A stretch of DNA of 19,888 bases from Burkholderiales bacterium (lineage in GTDB: Bacteria; Pseudomonadota; Gammaproteobacteria; Burkholderiales; Burkholderiaceae_F). Location of the stretch: NCBI GenBank assembly GCA_021298875.1, contig JAJTHJ010000358.1:1-19888 (forward strand). The letters are read 5' to 3'. Under the pieces are notes generated by a model. That model saw only the letters and a list, made by a program, of their open reading frames with translations. It did not search any database and was not told where the DNA came from. The translations under genes were made by a program, and so were the position numbers. Each line of letters opens with the position of its first letter. The stretch's first letter is position 1. Shown here one piece after another: positions 1 through 7,523 of the stretch.

Positions 1-105
1 CGCACCGTGCCGCAGATCTTCATCGGCGACACCCACGTCGGCGGCTGCGACGACCTGATCGCGCTCGACCGCGCCGGCAAACTGCTGCCCCTGCTCGCCG
101 CGTAG
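1..105 (+). CDS. grxC: Glutaredoxin 3 (C-terminal part)
   Basis: This is the last 34 residues of a glutaredoxin; the N-terminus with its CPYC redox site lies before the window. The visible part reads RTVPQIFIGDTHVGG and then CDDLIALDRAGKL. The TVPQIFI segment carries the cis-Pro that is universal in thioredoxin folds, and GG(C/S)DDL is the glutathione-binding segment typical of GrxC. GrxC uses glutathione to reduce disulfides and glutathionylated proteins in the cytosol. The gene stands 35 bp upstream of secB in the same direction, the grxC-secB-gpsA order seen in many proteobacteria, so co-transcription is likely. The family call is firm; the grxC name rests on the motif and the secB neighbour. 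Confidence 0.85.
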   Translation, partial: RTVPQIFIGDTHVGGCDDLIALDRAGKLLPLLAA

Positions 106-140
106 CGCGCGGGCCCACCCCTTTCACCCCGAGGACTTTC

Positions 141-626
141 ATGGCCGACACCCAACCCGCAGCGGCGCCGCAGCCGACTTTCCAGATCCAGCGCCTGTAC
201 CTCAAGGACGCGTCGCTGGAGATGCCCAACGCGCCCGGCATCTTTCTCGAACACGAAGCCCCGCAGATCGACATCCAGCTCGAAGTTGGCAACTCGGCCG
301 TGGTCGAGGGCATCTACGAGGTGATCGTCCGCACCACGGTGACCGCCAAGATCAAGGACAAGGTGCTGTTCCTCGCCGAGTGCAAGCAGGCCGGCATCTT
401 CGAGATCCGCGGCGTGCCCAACGAGCAGTTCGACGCCGTGATCGGCATCGCCTGCCCGAGCATCGTCTACCCCTATCTGCGCGCCAGCCTGGCCGACCTG
501 ATCAGCCGCACCGGGTTGCCGCCGGTGCATCTGGCCGAGATCAACTTCGAGGCGTTGTACCGCCAGCGGCTGGAGCAACAGGCGCAGGCGGCGGCCAACG
601 CGCCGGCGCCGGTCACGCCGCAGTAA
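141..626 (+). CDS. secB: Protein-export chaperone SecB
   Basis: A 161-residue protein of the usual SecB length. SecB is a cytosolic tetrameric chaperone that holds preproteins unfolded and passes them to SecA at the SecYEG translocon. The body reads FQIQRLYLKDASLEMPNAP, the conserved first strand of SecB, followed by a domain with VIVRTTVTAK and FLAECKQAGIFEI, then the conserved CPSIVYPYLRASLADLISRTG block near residues 110-130 and a PPVHLAEINFEALYRQR C-terminal helix. The tail is Ala/Pro/Gln-rich, as is common. The ATG at 141 is preceded by a GAGG ribosome-binding site at about 132-135. It lies between grxC and gpsA in one direction, only 16 bp ahead of gpsA. Confidence 0.97.
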   Translation: MADTQPAAAPQPTFQIQRLYLKDASLEMPNAPGIFLEHEAPQIDIQLEVGNSAVVEGIYEVIVRTTVTAKIKDKVLFLAECKQAGIFEIRGVPNEQFDAVIGIACPSIVYPYLRASLADLISRTGLPPVHLAEINFEALYRQRLEQQAQAAANAPAPVTPQ

Positions 627-642
627 CGCTACGAGGCGGTCG

Positions 643-1644
643 ATGGCGCGCGTCGCCGTGCTGGGCGCCGGCGCCTGGGGCACCGCCGCCGCCTGCGTGC
701 TCGCCGCGCGGCACGAGGTGCTGCTGTGGGCGCGCGATCCGGCGCAGGCGCAGGCCATCTCCGCCGCCCGCGAAAACGCGCGCTACCTGCCGGGCATCGC
801 CCTGCCGGCCGCACTCGCTGTCACGGCCGACTGGTCGCGCGCCGCCGCGCACGCCGCCGCGCCCGACGCGCTGGTAGCGATCGCCACCCCCACCGCCGGG
901 CTGCGCCCGACCCTGCGTGCGCTGCATGCCGATGGCGGCGCCGCGCCGGTCGTCTGGTTGTGCAAGGGTTTCGAGCAGGGCACGCACGCGCTGGCGCACC
1001 AGATCGCCGCGCAGGAACTGCCTGGCCGCGCCGCCGGCCCGCTCTCGGGGCCGAGCTTTGCCGAAGAGGTCGCGCGCGGCCTGCCGACGGCGCTCACCGT
1101 GGCCGGCAGCCCTGAGTTTTGCGCCCACGCGACCGCGGTGTTTCACGCCGGTGCGCTGCGCATCTATTCGACCAGCGACGTCACCGGGGTCGAAGTCGGC
1201 GGCGCGGTCAAGAACGTGCTGGCCATCGCCACCGGCATCGCCGAGGCGCTGGGGCTCGGGCTGAACGCCCGCGCCGCGCTGATCGCCCGCGGCTTGGCCG
1301 AGATCGCGCGCCTGGGTGTGGCACTCGGCGCCCGCGCCGAGACCTTCATGGGCCTGGCCGGCGTGGGCGACTTGATCCTCACCTGCACCGGCGATCTGTC
1401 GCGCAACCGCAAGGTCGGGCTGCTGCTGGGCCAGGGCTTGTCGCTGGCGCAGGCGCTGGAGAAAATCGGCCATGTTGCCGAGGGCGTGTGGTCGGCGCCG
1501 GCGGTGGCGCAGCGCGCGGCCGAGGCTGGGGTGGAGATGCCGCTCACCGCCGCGGTCTGTGCGGTCCTGGACGGGCGCGCCACGCCGCGCGCGGCGCTGG
1601 CGCAGTTGTTGGCGCGCGACCCCAAGGCGGAGGCGTTGCCGTGA
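643..1644 (+). CDS. gpsA: NAD(P)H-dependent glycerol-3-phosphate dehydrogenase
   Basis: A 333-residue protein of standard family length. GpsA reduces dihydroxyacetone phosphate to sn-glycerol-3-phosphate, the backbone for phospholipid synthesis. The N-terminal Rossmann domain shows GAGAWGTA (residues 8-15). The motif LCKGFEQGT holds Lys108, and LSGPSFAEEVARG follows at about 134-146. Catalytic Lys190 sits in VEVGGAVKN, and the helical C-terminal domain has GLAGVGDLILTCTGDLSRNRKVG. The ATG at 643 has GAGG seven bases upstream. Its TGA overlaps the GTG start of the next gene (GTGA, 1641-1644), so the two are probably translationally coupled. Nothing unusual is seen. Confidence 0.97.
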   Translation: MARVAVLGAGAWGTAAACVLAARHEVLLWARDPAQAQAISAARENARYLPGIALPAALAVTADWSRAAAHAAAPDALVAIATPTAGLRPTLRALHADGGAAPVVWLCKGFEQGTHALAHQIAAQELPGRAAGPLSGPSFAEEVARGLPTALTVAGSPEFCAHATAVFHAGALRIYSTSDVTGVEVGGAVKNVLAIATGIAEALGLGLNARAALIARGLAEIARLGVALGARAETFMGLAGVGDLILTCTGDLSRNRKVGLLLGQGLSLAQALEKIGHVAEGVWSAPAVAQRAAEAGVEMPLTAAVCAVLDGRATPRAALAQLLARDPKAEALP

Positions 1645-2240
1645 GCGTGTTCAAGTCGGTGTGCGTGTTTTGCGGTTCGCAGCCCGGCGCGCGGCCCGAG
1701 TACGCGCAGGCCGCGCGGGAACTCGGCCGCTGGCTGGCGCAGCACAGCATCGAACTCGTCTTCGGCGGCGGCCACGTCGGGCTGATGGGCGAAGTGTCGG
1801 ACGCGGCGCTGGCCGCCGGCGGGCGGGTGGTCGGCATCATCCCCGAGCATCTGCGCTGGGCCGAGCCGCCCTCGCGCACGCTGACCGAACTGCACGTGGT
1901 CGATTCGATGCACACGCGCAAGCGGATGATGGCCGAGCGCGCCGACGCTTTCGTCGTACTGCCGGGCGGCTACGGCACCTTCGAAGAGACGTTCGAGATG
2001 GTCACCTGGCTGCAATTGCAGTTGCAGGCCAAGCCGGTGGGGATTGTCAACGTCGAGGGCTACTACGACCACCTGCTGCGCTTCCTGCGGCACGCCGCCG
2101 ACGACGGCTTCATCCGCCCGCAGCACTGGGACCTGCTGATCGTGGAGTCGTCGATCAGCCTGCTGCTTGCGCGGCTGGCGCTGCACGCCGAGCAAATGCA
2201 GCGCGCGCATCCGCAACGCGGGTCGACCGGGCAGAGCTGA
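1641..2240 (+). CDS. LOG-family (lysine decarboxylase-like) phosphoribohydrolase
   Basis: A 199-residue protein starting at a GTG that overlaps the gpsA stop. It has the LOG signature: VCVFCGSQPGARPEY at the N-terminus (nucleotide-binding strand), LVFGGGHVGLMGEVSDAAL, SMHTRKRMMAERADAFVVLPGGYGTFEE (the PGGxGTxxE catalytic motif), and a C-terminal KPVGIVNVEGYYDHLL block. LOG proteins cleave nucleoside 5'-monophosphates into base and ribose 5-phosphate; plant and some bacterial members release cytokinins. They are often misnamed lysine decarboxylases. The true substrate cannot be read from sequence. The gene ends just 6 bp from the end of convergent trmL, with no terminator hairpin in between. 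Confidence 0.93.
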   Translation: MSVFKSVCVFCGSQPGARPEYAQAARELGRWLAQHSIELVFGGGHVGLMGEVSDAALAAGGRVVGIIPEHLRWAEPPSRTLTELHVVDSMHTRKRMMAERADAFVVLPGGYGTFEETFEMVTWLQLQLQAKPVGIVNVEGYYDHLLRFLRHAADDGFIRPQHWDLLIVESSISLLLARLALHAEQMQRAHPQRGSTGQS

Positions 2241-2246
2241 CGCACG

Positions 2247-2717
2247 TCATGCACCGCCGGCAAAGCCGCATTGCCGCCACGCTTCGTACACCACCACCGC
2301 GACCGCATTGGACAGGTTGAGGCTGCGGTTGCCGGGGCGCATCGGCAGGCGCAGGCGGTTGGCTGCGGCGAAGCGCCCGCGGACCGCGGGTGCGAGGCCG
2401 CGCGTTTCGGCGCCGAAGAAAAACCAGTCGCCGGGCGCAAACGCCACTTCGCTCGGGCCGCGGGTGCCGTGCGTGGTCAGCGCAAAGGCGCGCGCCGGGT
2501 CGGGGGCCTCGGCGGCCCACAGTGCGTCGAAGGAGTCGTGCACGCGCAGCGATGCGTACTCGTGGTAGTCCAGCCCCGCGCGGCGCAGTTGCTTGTCGCT
2601 CAAGTCGAAGCCGAGCGGCTTGACCAGATGCAACTGCGCGCCGGTATTGGCCGCCAGCCGGATGACGTTGCCGGTGTTGGGCGGGATTTCGGGTGCGACG
2701 AGAACGATGTTGAACAT
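2247..2717 (-). CDS. trmL: tRNA (cytidine(34)-2'-O)-methyltransferase
   Basis: A 156-residue SPOUT-family enzyme that 2'-O-methylates the wobble nucleotide of tRNA-Leu isoacceptors. It begins MFNIVLVAPEIPPNTGN, the TrmL N-terminus with the NTGN motif. It continues with RLAANTGAQLHLV, RAGLDYHEY, FFFGAETRGLAP and the knotted C-terminal LPMRPGNRSLNLSNAVA, which binds S-adenosylmethionine. I chose the ATG at 2717 because it aligns with the family start; a GTG at 2741 in frame would add eight residues that fall in a repeat. It lies 41 bp downstream of comF on the same strand and probably shares its transcript. Confidence 0.95.
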   Translation of the reverse strand: MFNIVLVAPEIPPNTGNVIRLAANTGAQLHLVKPLGFDLSDKQLRRAGLDYHEYASLRVHDSFDALWAAEAPDPARAFALTTHGTRGPSEVAFAPGDWFFFGAETRGLAPAVRGRFAAANRLRLPMRPGNRSLNLSNAVAVVVYEAWRQCGFAGGA

Positions 2718-2728
2718 GAGGGTCAACG

Positions 2729-2763
2729 GATCACGGATCACCGATCACGGACAACGGCTCACG
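2729..2763. repeat. Degenerate 7-bp tandem repeat between comF and trmL
   Basis: Five heptamers in a row: GATCACG, GATCACC, GATCACG, GACAACG, GCTCACG. The first three are nearly identical and the last two are decayed; the final copy contains the comF stop codon. The array fills most of the 41-bp gap between comF and trmL. No promoter or hairpin is evident. Short arrays of this kind are usually replication-slippage products and may vary in copy number between strains. Confidence 0.7.
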
Positions 2764-3466
2764 GCGTCCGCGCCACGATCAAATTGACGACCCGCGCCGC
2801 GCCGGCCGCCTTCAGCACGCGTGCGATTTCCTCCAGCGTGCCGCCGCTCGTCATCACATCGTCGATGACCGCGACGGTTCGGCCGGCGACCTCGCCGCGC
2901 ACGGCGAAGGCGCCGCGCAGGTTGCGCCGCCGTTCGTCGCGCTTGAGCGACTCCTGCGCCGGCGTGTGGCGCGTGCGCAGCACCAGCTCGGGGTGCAGGC
3001 GCAAGCCGAGCGCAGCGGCCAAGGAGCGGCCGATCTCGCGCGCCTGATTGAAGCCGCGCCCGGCCTGCCGCTCGAAAGCGAGCGGCACCGGCACCAGCAG
3101 CGCCGCGGCCAGCTCGTCGCGGCACAGACGCAAGGCCAGCAGGCGGCCGAGCGCGCGCGCCAACTCCAGCCGATGCCCGTACTTCAACGCCAGCACCATG
3201 CCCGACACCGGCGGCGCGTAGTCGGCCAGCGCGACGGTGACGTCGAACTGCGGCGGCACGCGCAGGCAGTCGGCGCAAATCTCGGCCGCGGTGGCCGCCG
3301 GCAGCCGCAGCGCGCAGTGTCGGCAGCGGCGTGCTGCGGCGGCGAAGAAGTCGCCCGCGCAACCGGCGCACAAGGGCCTGCCCGGCGCCAGCGCGCAGGC
3401 GATGCAGCGCGGCGCCAGCAGCGCGTGCCAGCTGGGTACGGTAGACGAGTGCGAGAGGGTCTGCAT
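2759..3466 (-). CDS. comF: ComF family phosphoribosyltransferase-like protein
   Basis: A 235-residue protein. The N-terminal third has four CxxC pairs (Cys21/24, 33/36, 48/51, 64/67), a zinc-ribbon-like arrangement typical of full-length ComF. The C-terminal part is a type I phosphoribosyltransferase fold with LKYGHRLELARALGRLL, VPVPLAFERQAGRGFNQA and the PRPP loop VAVIDDVMTSGGT (about 198-210). ComF is a cytosolic protein required for DNA uptake in naturally transformable bacteria (ComF/ComFC), probably assisting inward transport or processing of single-stranded DNA; in many non-competent bacteria the role is unknown. The gene is divergent from bioC with only 30 bp between starts, a common arrangement in betaproteobacteria. 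Confidence 0.93.
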   Translation of the reverse strand: MQTLSHSSTVPSWHALLAPRCIACALAPGRPLCAGCAGDFFAAAARRCRHCALRLPAATAAEICADCLRVPPQFDVTVALADYAPPVSGMVLALKYGHRLELARALGRLLALRLCRDELAAALLVPVPLAFERQAGRGFNQAREIGRSLAAALGLRLHPELVLRTRHTPAQESLKRDERRRNLRGAFAVRGEVAGRTVAVIDDVMTSGGTLEEIARVLKAAGAARVVNLIVARTP

Positions 3467-3479
3467 CGCCCGGCCAGCT

Positions 3480-3485
3480 TATACA
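3480..3485 (+). promoter_or_regulatory. Candidate -10 box of bioC
   Basis: TATACA in the 30-bp gap between the divergent comF and bioC starts. A transcript from here would begin close to the bioC ATG at 3497, and no Shine-Dalgarno sequence precedes that ATG, so a leaderless or very short leader mRNA is possible. No convincing -35 hexamer is visible about 17 bp upstream, which lies inside the comF coding sequence. Confidence 0.35.
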
Positions 3486-3496
3486 CTGGCCCGGCC

Positions 3497-4387
3497 ATGC
3501 CTCCTGCCGTTGCGCCGCGCGCTCCCTTCGACGTGGCCACGGTGCGCGCACAGTTCGACCGCCGCGCCGCGCGGCTGGCGGGCCACGACGCGCTGCTGCG
3601 CGAGGTCGAGCGGCGACTCGCCGAGCGGCTCGACCCCGTCCGGCTGGCGCCGGCGCGGATCGTCGATGTGGGTTGCGGCGCGGGTCATTCACGCGCCTTG
3701 CTGGAAGCGCGCTTTGCGCAGGCGCAGTGGCTGGGCGTCGATGCGTCGGCGGCGATGCAGGCGCGCGGCCGGCCCACCGGCTGGCGGCGCTGGTTCGGTG
3801 CCGCTGGTGGGCTGCGCGTGCAGGCCGATGCCGGCGCGCTGCCGCTGGCCGACGGCAGTGTCGATCTAGTGTTCGCCAATCTGCTTCTGCATTGGCAGCC
3901 GCAGCCCGAGACGATGTTGGCCGAGTGCCGGCGCGTGCTGCGCGTCGGCGGCTTGGTGCTTTTTTCTTCCTTCGGGTCGGACACGCTGCGCGAACTGCGC
4001 GCCGCTTTTGCCCACTGGCCGCGGGCGCGACCGCTGCCGTTCGTGGACATGCACGACTACGGCGACATGCTGGTGGCCGCCGGGTTTGCCGACCCTGTGC
4101 TCGACAGCGAACAATTGACGCTCACCTACGACAGCCCGCGGGCGCTGCTGCGCGAGGCGGGCGCGTTGGGCGGCAATCCGCGCGCCGACCGGCCCGCTGC
4201 GTTGCCCGGCACCGCCACCGCGCGCCGCCTACAGGCAGCGCTGGCGGCGCAGCGTGGCGCCGACGGGCGCCTGCCGCTGACCTTCGAGGTCGTTTACGGT
4301 CACGCCTGGAAGCCCGCGCCGCGCGAGCGTGGCGTGGCCGTCGTGCCGCTCGAGCGGCTGCGCGCAGGCCGCATCGCGGACGGCTAG
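3497..4387 (+). CDS. bioC: Malonyl-ACP O-methyltransferase BioC
   Basis: A 296-residue class I SAM-dependent methyltransferase. BioC methylates the free carboxyl of malonyl-ACP so that fatty-acid synthase can build the pimeloyl moiety of biotin. The start FDVATVRAQFDRRAARLAGHD resembles the BioC N-terminus. The SAM loop is IVDVGCGAG (55-63), followed by an acidic residue in GVDAS. The LVFANLLLHWQP block (124-135) and FVDMHDYGDMLVAAGFADPV (182-200) are typical of BioC rather than of generic methyltransferases. No other biotin gene is in the window, so the assignment rests on motifs and on the comF neighbour. The insertion WRRWFGAAGG near 97-106 is a variable loop. Confidence 0.85.
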   Translation: MPPAVAPRAPFDVATVRAQFDRRAARLAGHDALLREVERRLAERLDPVRLAPARIVDVGCGAGHSRALLEARFAQAQWLGVDASAAMQARGRPTGWRRWFGAAGGLRVQADAGALPLADGSVDLVFANLLLHWQPQPETMLAECRRVLRVGGLVLFSSFGSDTLRELRAAFAHWPRARPLPFVDMHDYGDMLVAAGFADPVLDSEQLTLTYDSPRALLREAGALGGNPRADRPAALPGTATARRLQAALAAQRGADGRLPLTFEVVYGHAWKPAPRERGVAVVPLERLRAGRIADG

Positions 4388-4420
4388 GGCGATGCGCCGA
4401 GCAGTCTTGTAGAAGACCCC

Positions 4421-4426
4421 TATAAT
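4421..4426 (+). promoter_or_regulatory. Perfect -10 box of the cox operon promoter
   Basis: A consensus TATAAT lies 34 bp after the bioC stop, in an otherwise GC-rich stretch. The expected -35 position (about 4398-4403) reads CGAGCA, which is poor, so the promoter may rely on an activator. It would start a transcript near 4433, giving a leader of about 165 nt before coxB. Confidence 0.6.
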
Positions 4427-4466
4427 CCGCGCCGCTTGCGCCTCGCCACCCCCGGTGTCCGAGCAT

Positions 4467-4490
4467 CGGAGCGGTTGTCGAACCGTTCCG
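4467..4490 (+). other. Hairpin in the coxB 5' leader
   Basis: A 10-bp stem with one G-U pair: CGGAGCGGTT, loop GTCG, AACCGTTCCG. It lies about 35 nt downstream of the predicted transcription start and over 100 nt before the coxB ATG. No U-run follows, so it is not an intrinsic terminator. The rest of 4427-4598 shows no recognisable riboswitch. A weak 24-codon open frame (4521-4595, starting MSMPFDHG) ends three bases before coxB but has no ribosome-binding site. Confidence 0.5.
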
Positions 4491-4598
4491 ACCGCGCGGG
4501 CCCCATTGCTCTACCACTCGATGTCGATGCCCTTCGATCACGGTCGGTCTGTGCCCCGCGCGTTATGCACGGCGGCGTGGTCGGCCGCAGGATGACCG

Positions 4599-5762
4599 AT
4601 GCCTCTGTCCCGCCCCGCGTTTTTGCCCGCCGCCGTCGGCGCGGCGCTGCTGCTCGCCGCCGCCGAGACTTTTGCCGCCGTGCAGAGCAAGTTCAATCTG
4701 GCGCCGCCGGCCACCCCCATCGCGCGCGACGTGCACTGGCTGCACTGGATGATGCTGGTCATTTGCGGCGTCATCTTCGTGGCCGTCTTCGGCGTGATGT
4801 TCTATTCGATCTGGAAGCACCGCAAGAGCAAGGGCGCGGTGGCCGCCACGTTCCACGAAAGCACCAAGGTCGAGATCGTCTGGACGGTGATTCCGTTCCT
4901 GATCGTGATCGGAATGGCGCTGCCGGCGACCAAGGCCGTGGTGGCGATGAAGGACACCTCCAACTCCGACCTGACCATCAAGGTCACGGGGTATCAGTGG
5001 AAGTGGGGCTACGACTACCTGAAGGGCGAGGGCGAGGGGATCAGCTTCCTGTCCAAACTGTCCACCCCGCGCGAGCAGATCGAAAACCAGGCGCCCAAGA
5101 GCCCCAACTACCTGTTAGAGGTCGATAACCCGCTGGTGGTGCCGGTGGACAAGAAGGTGCGCATCCTGACCACCGCCGACGACGTGATCCATTCCTGGAC
5201 GATCCCCGCGTTTGCGGTCAAGCAGGACGCGATCCCCGGCTTCATCCGCGACACCTGGTTCCGCGCCGACAAGATCGGCACCTACCACGGCTCCTGCGTG
5301 GAGCTGTGCGGCAAGGATCACGCTTTCATGCCGATCGTGGTGCAGGTGGTGAGCGCCGAGGACTACAGCAAGTGGGTCGCTGCGCAAAAGGCCAAGATGG
5401 CAGCCGCCGCCGACGACCCGACCAAGGTGTGGGAGCTCGCCGAGCTCAAGCAGCGTGGCGAGCGGGTCTATGCCGCCAACTGCGCCGCCTGCCATCAGGC
5501 CAGCGGCGCTGGTGTGCCGAACGCCTTCCCCGGTCTGGTGCAGTCCAAGGTCGTGCTCGGCCCCGCCGCCGAGCAGATCCAGTTGGTGTTGCACGGGCGT
5601 AAGGGTGTCTTCGCGCCCACCTCGGTCATGCCCGGCATGGGCACGCTGTCCGATGTGGACATCGCCGCCGCCATCACCTACACGCGCCACGCCTGGGGCA
5701 ACAACGCCGCCGAAGGTCTGGTGCAACCCGCGCAGGTCAAGGCCGCGCGCGCCGCCAAGTAA
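4599..5762 (+). CDS. coxB: Cytochrome c oxidase subunit II with fused cytochrome c domain (caa3 type)
   Basis: A 387-residue inner-membrane protein. Subunit II accepts electrons from cytochrome c at its CuA centre and passes them to heme a. There is an N-terminal signal sequence (about 1-27, ending TFAA), two membrane helices (about 49-71 and 92-112), the aromatic GYQWKWGYDY (131-140), and a CuA site with His198 (in VIHSW), Cys233, Glu235, Cys237, His241 and Met244 (CVELCGKDHAFM). An extra C-terminal domain (about 283-365) carries CAACH (Cys295, Cys298, His299) and a candidate axial Met in SVMPGMG, so this is a class I cytochrome c fused to the subunit, as in caa3 oxidases. AGGA precedes the ATG by six bases. 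First gene of the cox operon. Confidence 0.96.
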   Translation: MPLSRPAFLPAAVGAALLLAAAETFAAVQSKFNLAPPATPIARDVHWLHWMMLVICGVIFVAVFGVMFYSIWKHRKSKGAVAATFHESTKVEIVWTVIPFLIVIGMALPATKAVVAMKDTSNSDLTIKVTGYQWKWGYDYLKGEGEGISFLSKLSTPREQIENQAPKSPNYLLEVDNPLVVPVDKKVRILTTADDVIHSWTIPAFAVKQDAIPGFIRDTWFRADKIGTYHGSCVELCGKDHAFMPIVVQVVSAEDYSKWVAAQKAKMAAAADDPTKVWELAELKQRGERVYAANCAACHQASGAGVPNAFPGLVQSKVVLGPAAEQIQLVLHGRKGVFAPTSVMPGMGTLSDVDIAAAITYTRHAWGNNAAEGLVQPAQVKAARAAK

Positions 5763-5795
5763 GTCGTCCGCCGCAGTCCGCACGAGGAAGCCATC

Positions 5796-7397
5796 ATGAG
5801 CGCAGTCGTCCATCACCCCCCCGTCGCCGGCCACGGCCACGACGATCACGCCCACGACCATCCGCACGGCTGGCGGCGGTGGCTGTATGCCACCAACCAC
5901 AAGGACATCGGCACGCTGTACCTGTGGTTCAGCTTCACGATGTTCCTGACCGGCGGCGTGCTCGCGCTCGGCATCCGGCTGGAACTGTTCCAGCCCGGCT
6001 TGCAGTTCTTCCAGCCGGAGTTTTTCAATCAGCTCACGTCGATGCACGGGCTGATCATGGTCTTCGGCGCGATCATGCCGGCCTTCGTCGGCTTTGCGAA
6101 CTGGATGATCCCGCTGCAAATCGGCGCCAGCGACATGGCGTTTGCGCGGATGAACAACTTCAGCTTCTGGCTGCTGCCGCCGGCGGCGCTGCTGCTGGTG
6201 GCGTCGTTCTTCGTGCCGGGCGGGGCGATCGCCGCCGGCTGGACGATCTACGCGCCGCTGTCGATCCAGATGGGCATGGGGATGGACATGGGCATTTTTG
6301 CCCTGCACATCATGGGCGCGAGTTCGATCATGGGCTCGATCAACATCATCACCACGATCCTGAACATGCGGGCGCCGGGGATGACGCTGATGAAGATGCC
6401 GATGTTCGTCTGGACGTGGCTGATCACCGCCTACCTGCTGATCGCGGTGATGCCGGTGCTGGCCGGGGCGATCACGATGACGCTGACCGACCGCCATTTC
6501 GGCACCAGCTTCTTTAACGCCGCGGGCGGCGGCGACCCGGTGATGTTCCAGCACATCTTCTGGTTCTTCGGCCACCCCGAGGTCTACATCATGATCCTGC
6601 CGGCCTTTGGCATCGTGAGCCAGATCGTGCCGGTGTTCGCGAGGAAGCCCCTCTTCGGCTACGCGTCGATGGTGTACGCCACTGCGTCGATCGCGATCCT
6701 GTCCTTCATCGTCTGGGCGCACCACATGTTCACCACCGGCATGCCGGTGACGGGACAGTTGTTCTTCATGTACGCGACGATGCTGATCGCCGTGCCGACC
6801 GGCGTGAAGATCTTCAACTGGCTGGCCACCATGTGGCGCGGCAGCATGACCTTCGAGACGCCGATGCTGTTTGCGGTCGGCTTCATCTTCGTCTTCACGA
6901 TGGGCGGCTTCACCGGGCTGATCCTGGCGATGGCGCCGATCGACATCCAGTTGCAGGACACCTACTACGTGGTCGCCCACTTCCACTACGTGCTGGTCGC
7001 GGGCAGTCTGTTTGCGCTCTTTGGCGGCGCCTATTTCTGGCTGCCCAAGTGGACCGGGCACATGTACGACGAGACCCTCGGCAAGGCGCACTTCTGGCTG
7101 TCGATGATCTTCTTCAACATCACCTTCTTCCCGATGCACTTCCTCGGCTTGGCGGGCATGCCGCGCCGCTACGCCGACTACAACTTGCAGTTCGCGGACT
7201 TCAACCTGATCGCTTCGATCGGCGGCCTGGGCTTCGGGCTGACGCAACTGCTGTTCCTGTACGTTGTGCTCAAGTGCATCAAGGGCGGGCCGAAGCCGGC
7301 CGCCAACTACTGGGACGCCAGGGACGGCGGCCTGGAGTGGACGGTGCCCTCGCCGGCGCCGTTCCACACCTTCGAGACGCCGCCGGTGGTCAAGTAA
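5796..7397 (+). CDS. coxA: Cytochrome c oxidase subunit I
   Basis: A 533-residue polytopic protein, the catalytic core that reduces O2 to water and pumps protons. Visible ligands are His84 (SMHGL, heme a), His260 and Tyr264 in HPEVY (CuB and its cross-linked Tyr), His309/His310 (CuB), and His395/His397 in HFHYVL (heme a3 and heme a). D-channel Asp113 (SDMAFARMNN), Glu262 in HPEVY, and K-channel Lys338 (PTGVKIFNW) are present, so it is an A1-type proton pump. The first 24 residues contain eight His plus several Asp, a putative metal-binding tail before the usual WRRWLYATNHKDIGTLY start. An AGGAAG ribosome-binding site precedes the ATG. It follows coxB by 33 bp. Confidence 0.98.
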   Translation: MSAVVHHPPVAGHGHDDHAHDHPHGWRRWLYATNHKDIGTLYLWFSFTMFLTGGVLALGIRLELFQPGLQFFQPEFFNQLTSMHGLIMVFGAIMPAFVGFANWMIPLQIGASDMAFARMNNFSFWLLPPAALLLVASFFVPGGAIAAGWTIYAPLSIQMGMGMDMGIFALHIMGASSIMGSINIITTILNMRAPGMTLMKMPMFVWTWLITAYLLIAVMPVLAGAITMTLTDRHFGTSFFNAAGGGDPVMFQHIFWFFGHPEVYIMILPAFGIVSQIVPVFARKPLFGYASMVYATASIAILSFIVWAHHMFTTGMPVTGQLFFMYATMLIAVPTGVKIFNWLATMWRGSMTFETPMLFAVGFIFVFTMGGFTGLILAMAPIDIQLQDTYYVVAHFHYVLVAGSLFALFGGAYFWLPKWTGHMYDETLGKAHFWLSMIFFNITFFPMHFLGLAGMPRRYADYNLQFADFNLIASIGGLGFGLTQLLFLYVVLKCIKGGPKPAANYWDARDGGLEWTVPSPAPFHTFETPPVVK

Positions 7398-7401
7398 GCC
7401 G

Positions 7402-7518
7402 ATGCCAATGTCGCCGCAAGAGAAGTCGCAGAACCGCCGCACCGCGCTGATCCTGGCCTCGGTCGCGGCGGTCTTCTTCGTCGGCGTGGTCGTGCGCCAT
7501 TGGTTTTTCGGGCAGTGA
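7402..7518 (+). CDS. Cytochrome oxidase small assembly protein
   Basis: A 38-residue protein starting MPMSPQEKSQNRRTALILA. It has a short charged N-terminus and one membrane helix (about residues 15-33), ending RHWFFGQ. It sits 4 bp after coxA and 5 bp before ctaG, the position where betaproteobacterial cox operons carry a tiny single-span protein of this form, usually annotated as a cytochrome oxidase small assembly protein. No enzymatic motif is present. No clear Shine-Dalgarno sequence is seen, so translation may depend on coupling to coxA. A second in-frame ATG two codons later is an equally possible start. Confidence 0.75.
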   Translation: MPMSPQEKSQNRRTALILASVAAVFFVGVVVRHWFFGQ

Positions 7519-7523
7519 CCGCA

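Noticed and set aside
613..1473. 286-codon minus-strand frame opposite gpsA
   Set aside because: Shadow of gpsA: low-complexity Arg/Gly/Ala sequence without motifs, while the plus strand encodes a complete GpsA.
2241..2246. Possible shared terminator between convergent LOG gene and trmL
   Set aside because: Only 6 bp separate the stops and no hairpin spans them; nothing to annotate.
4521..4595. 24-codon upstream frame before coxB as a leader peptide
   Set aside because: No ribosome-binding site and no attenuator-like terminator; mentioned under the leader hairpin only.
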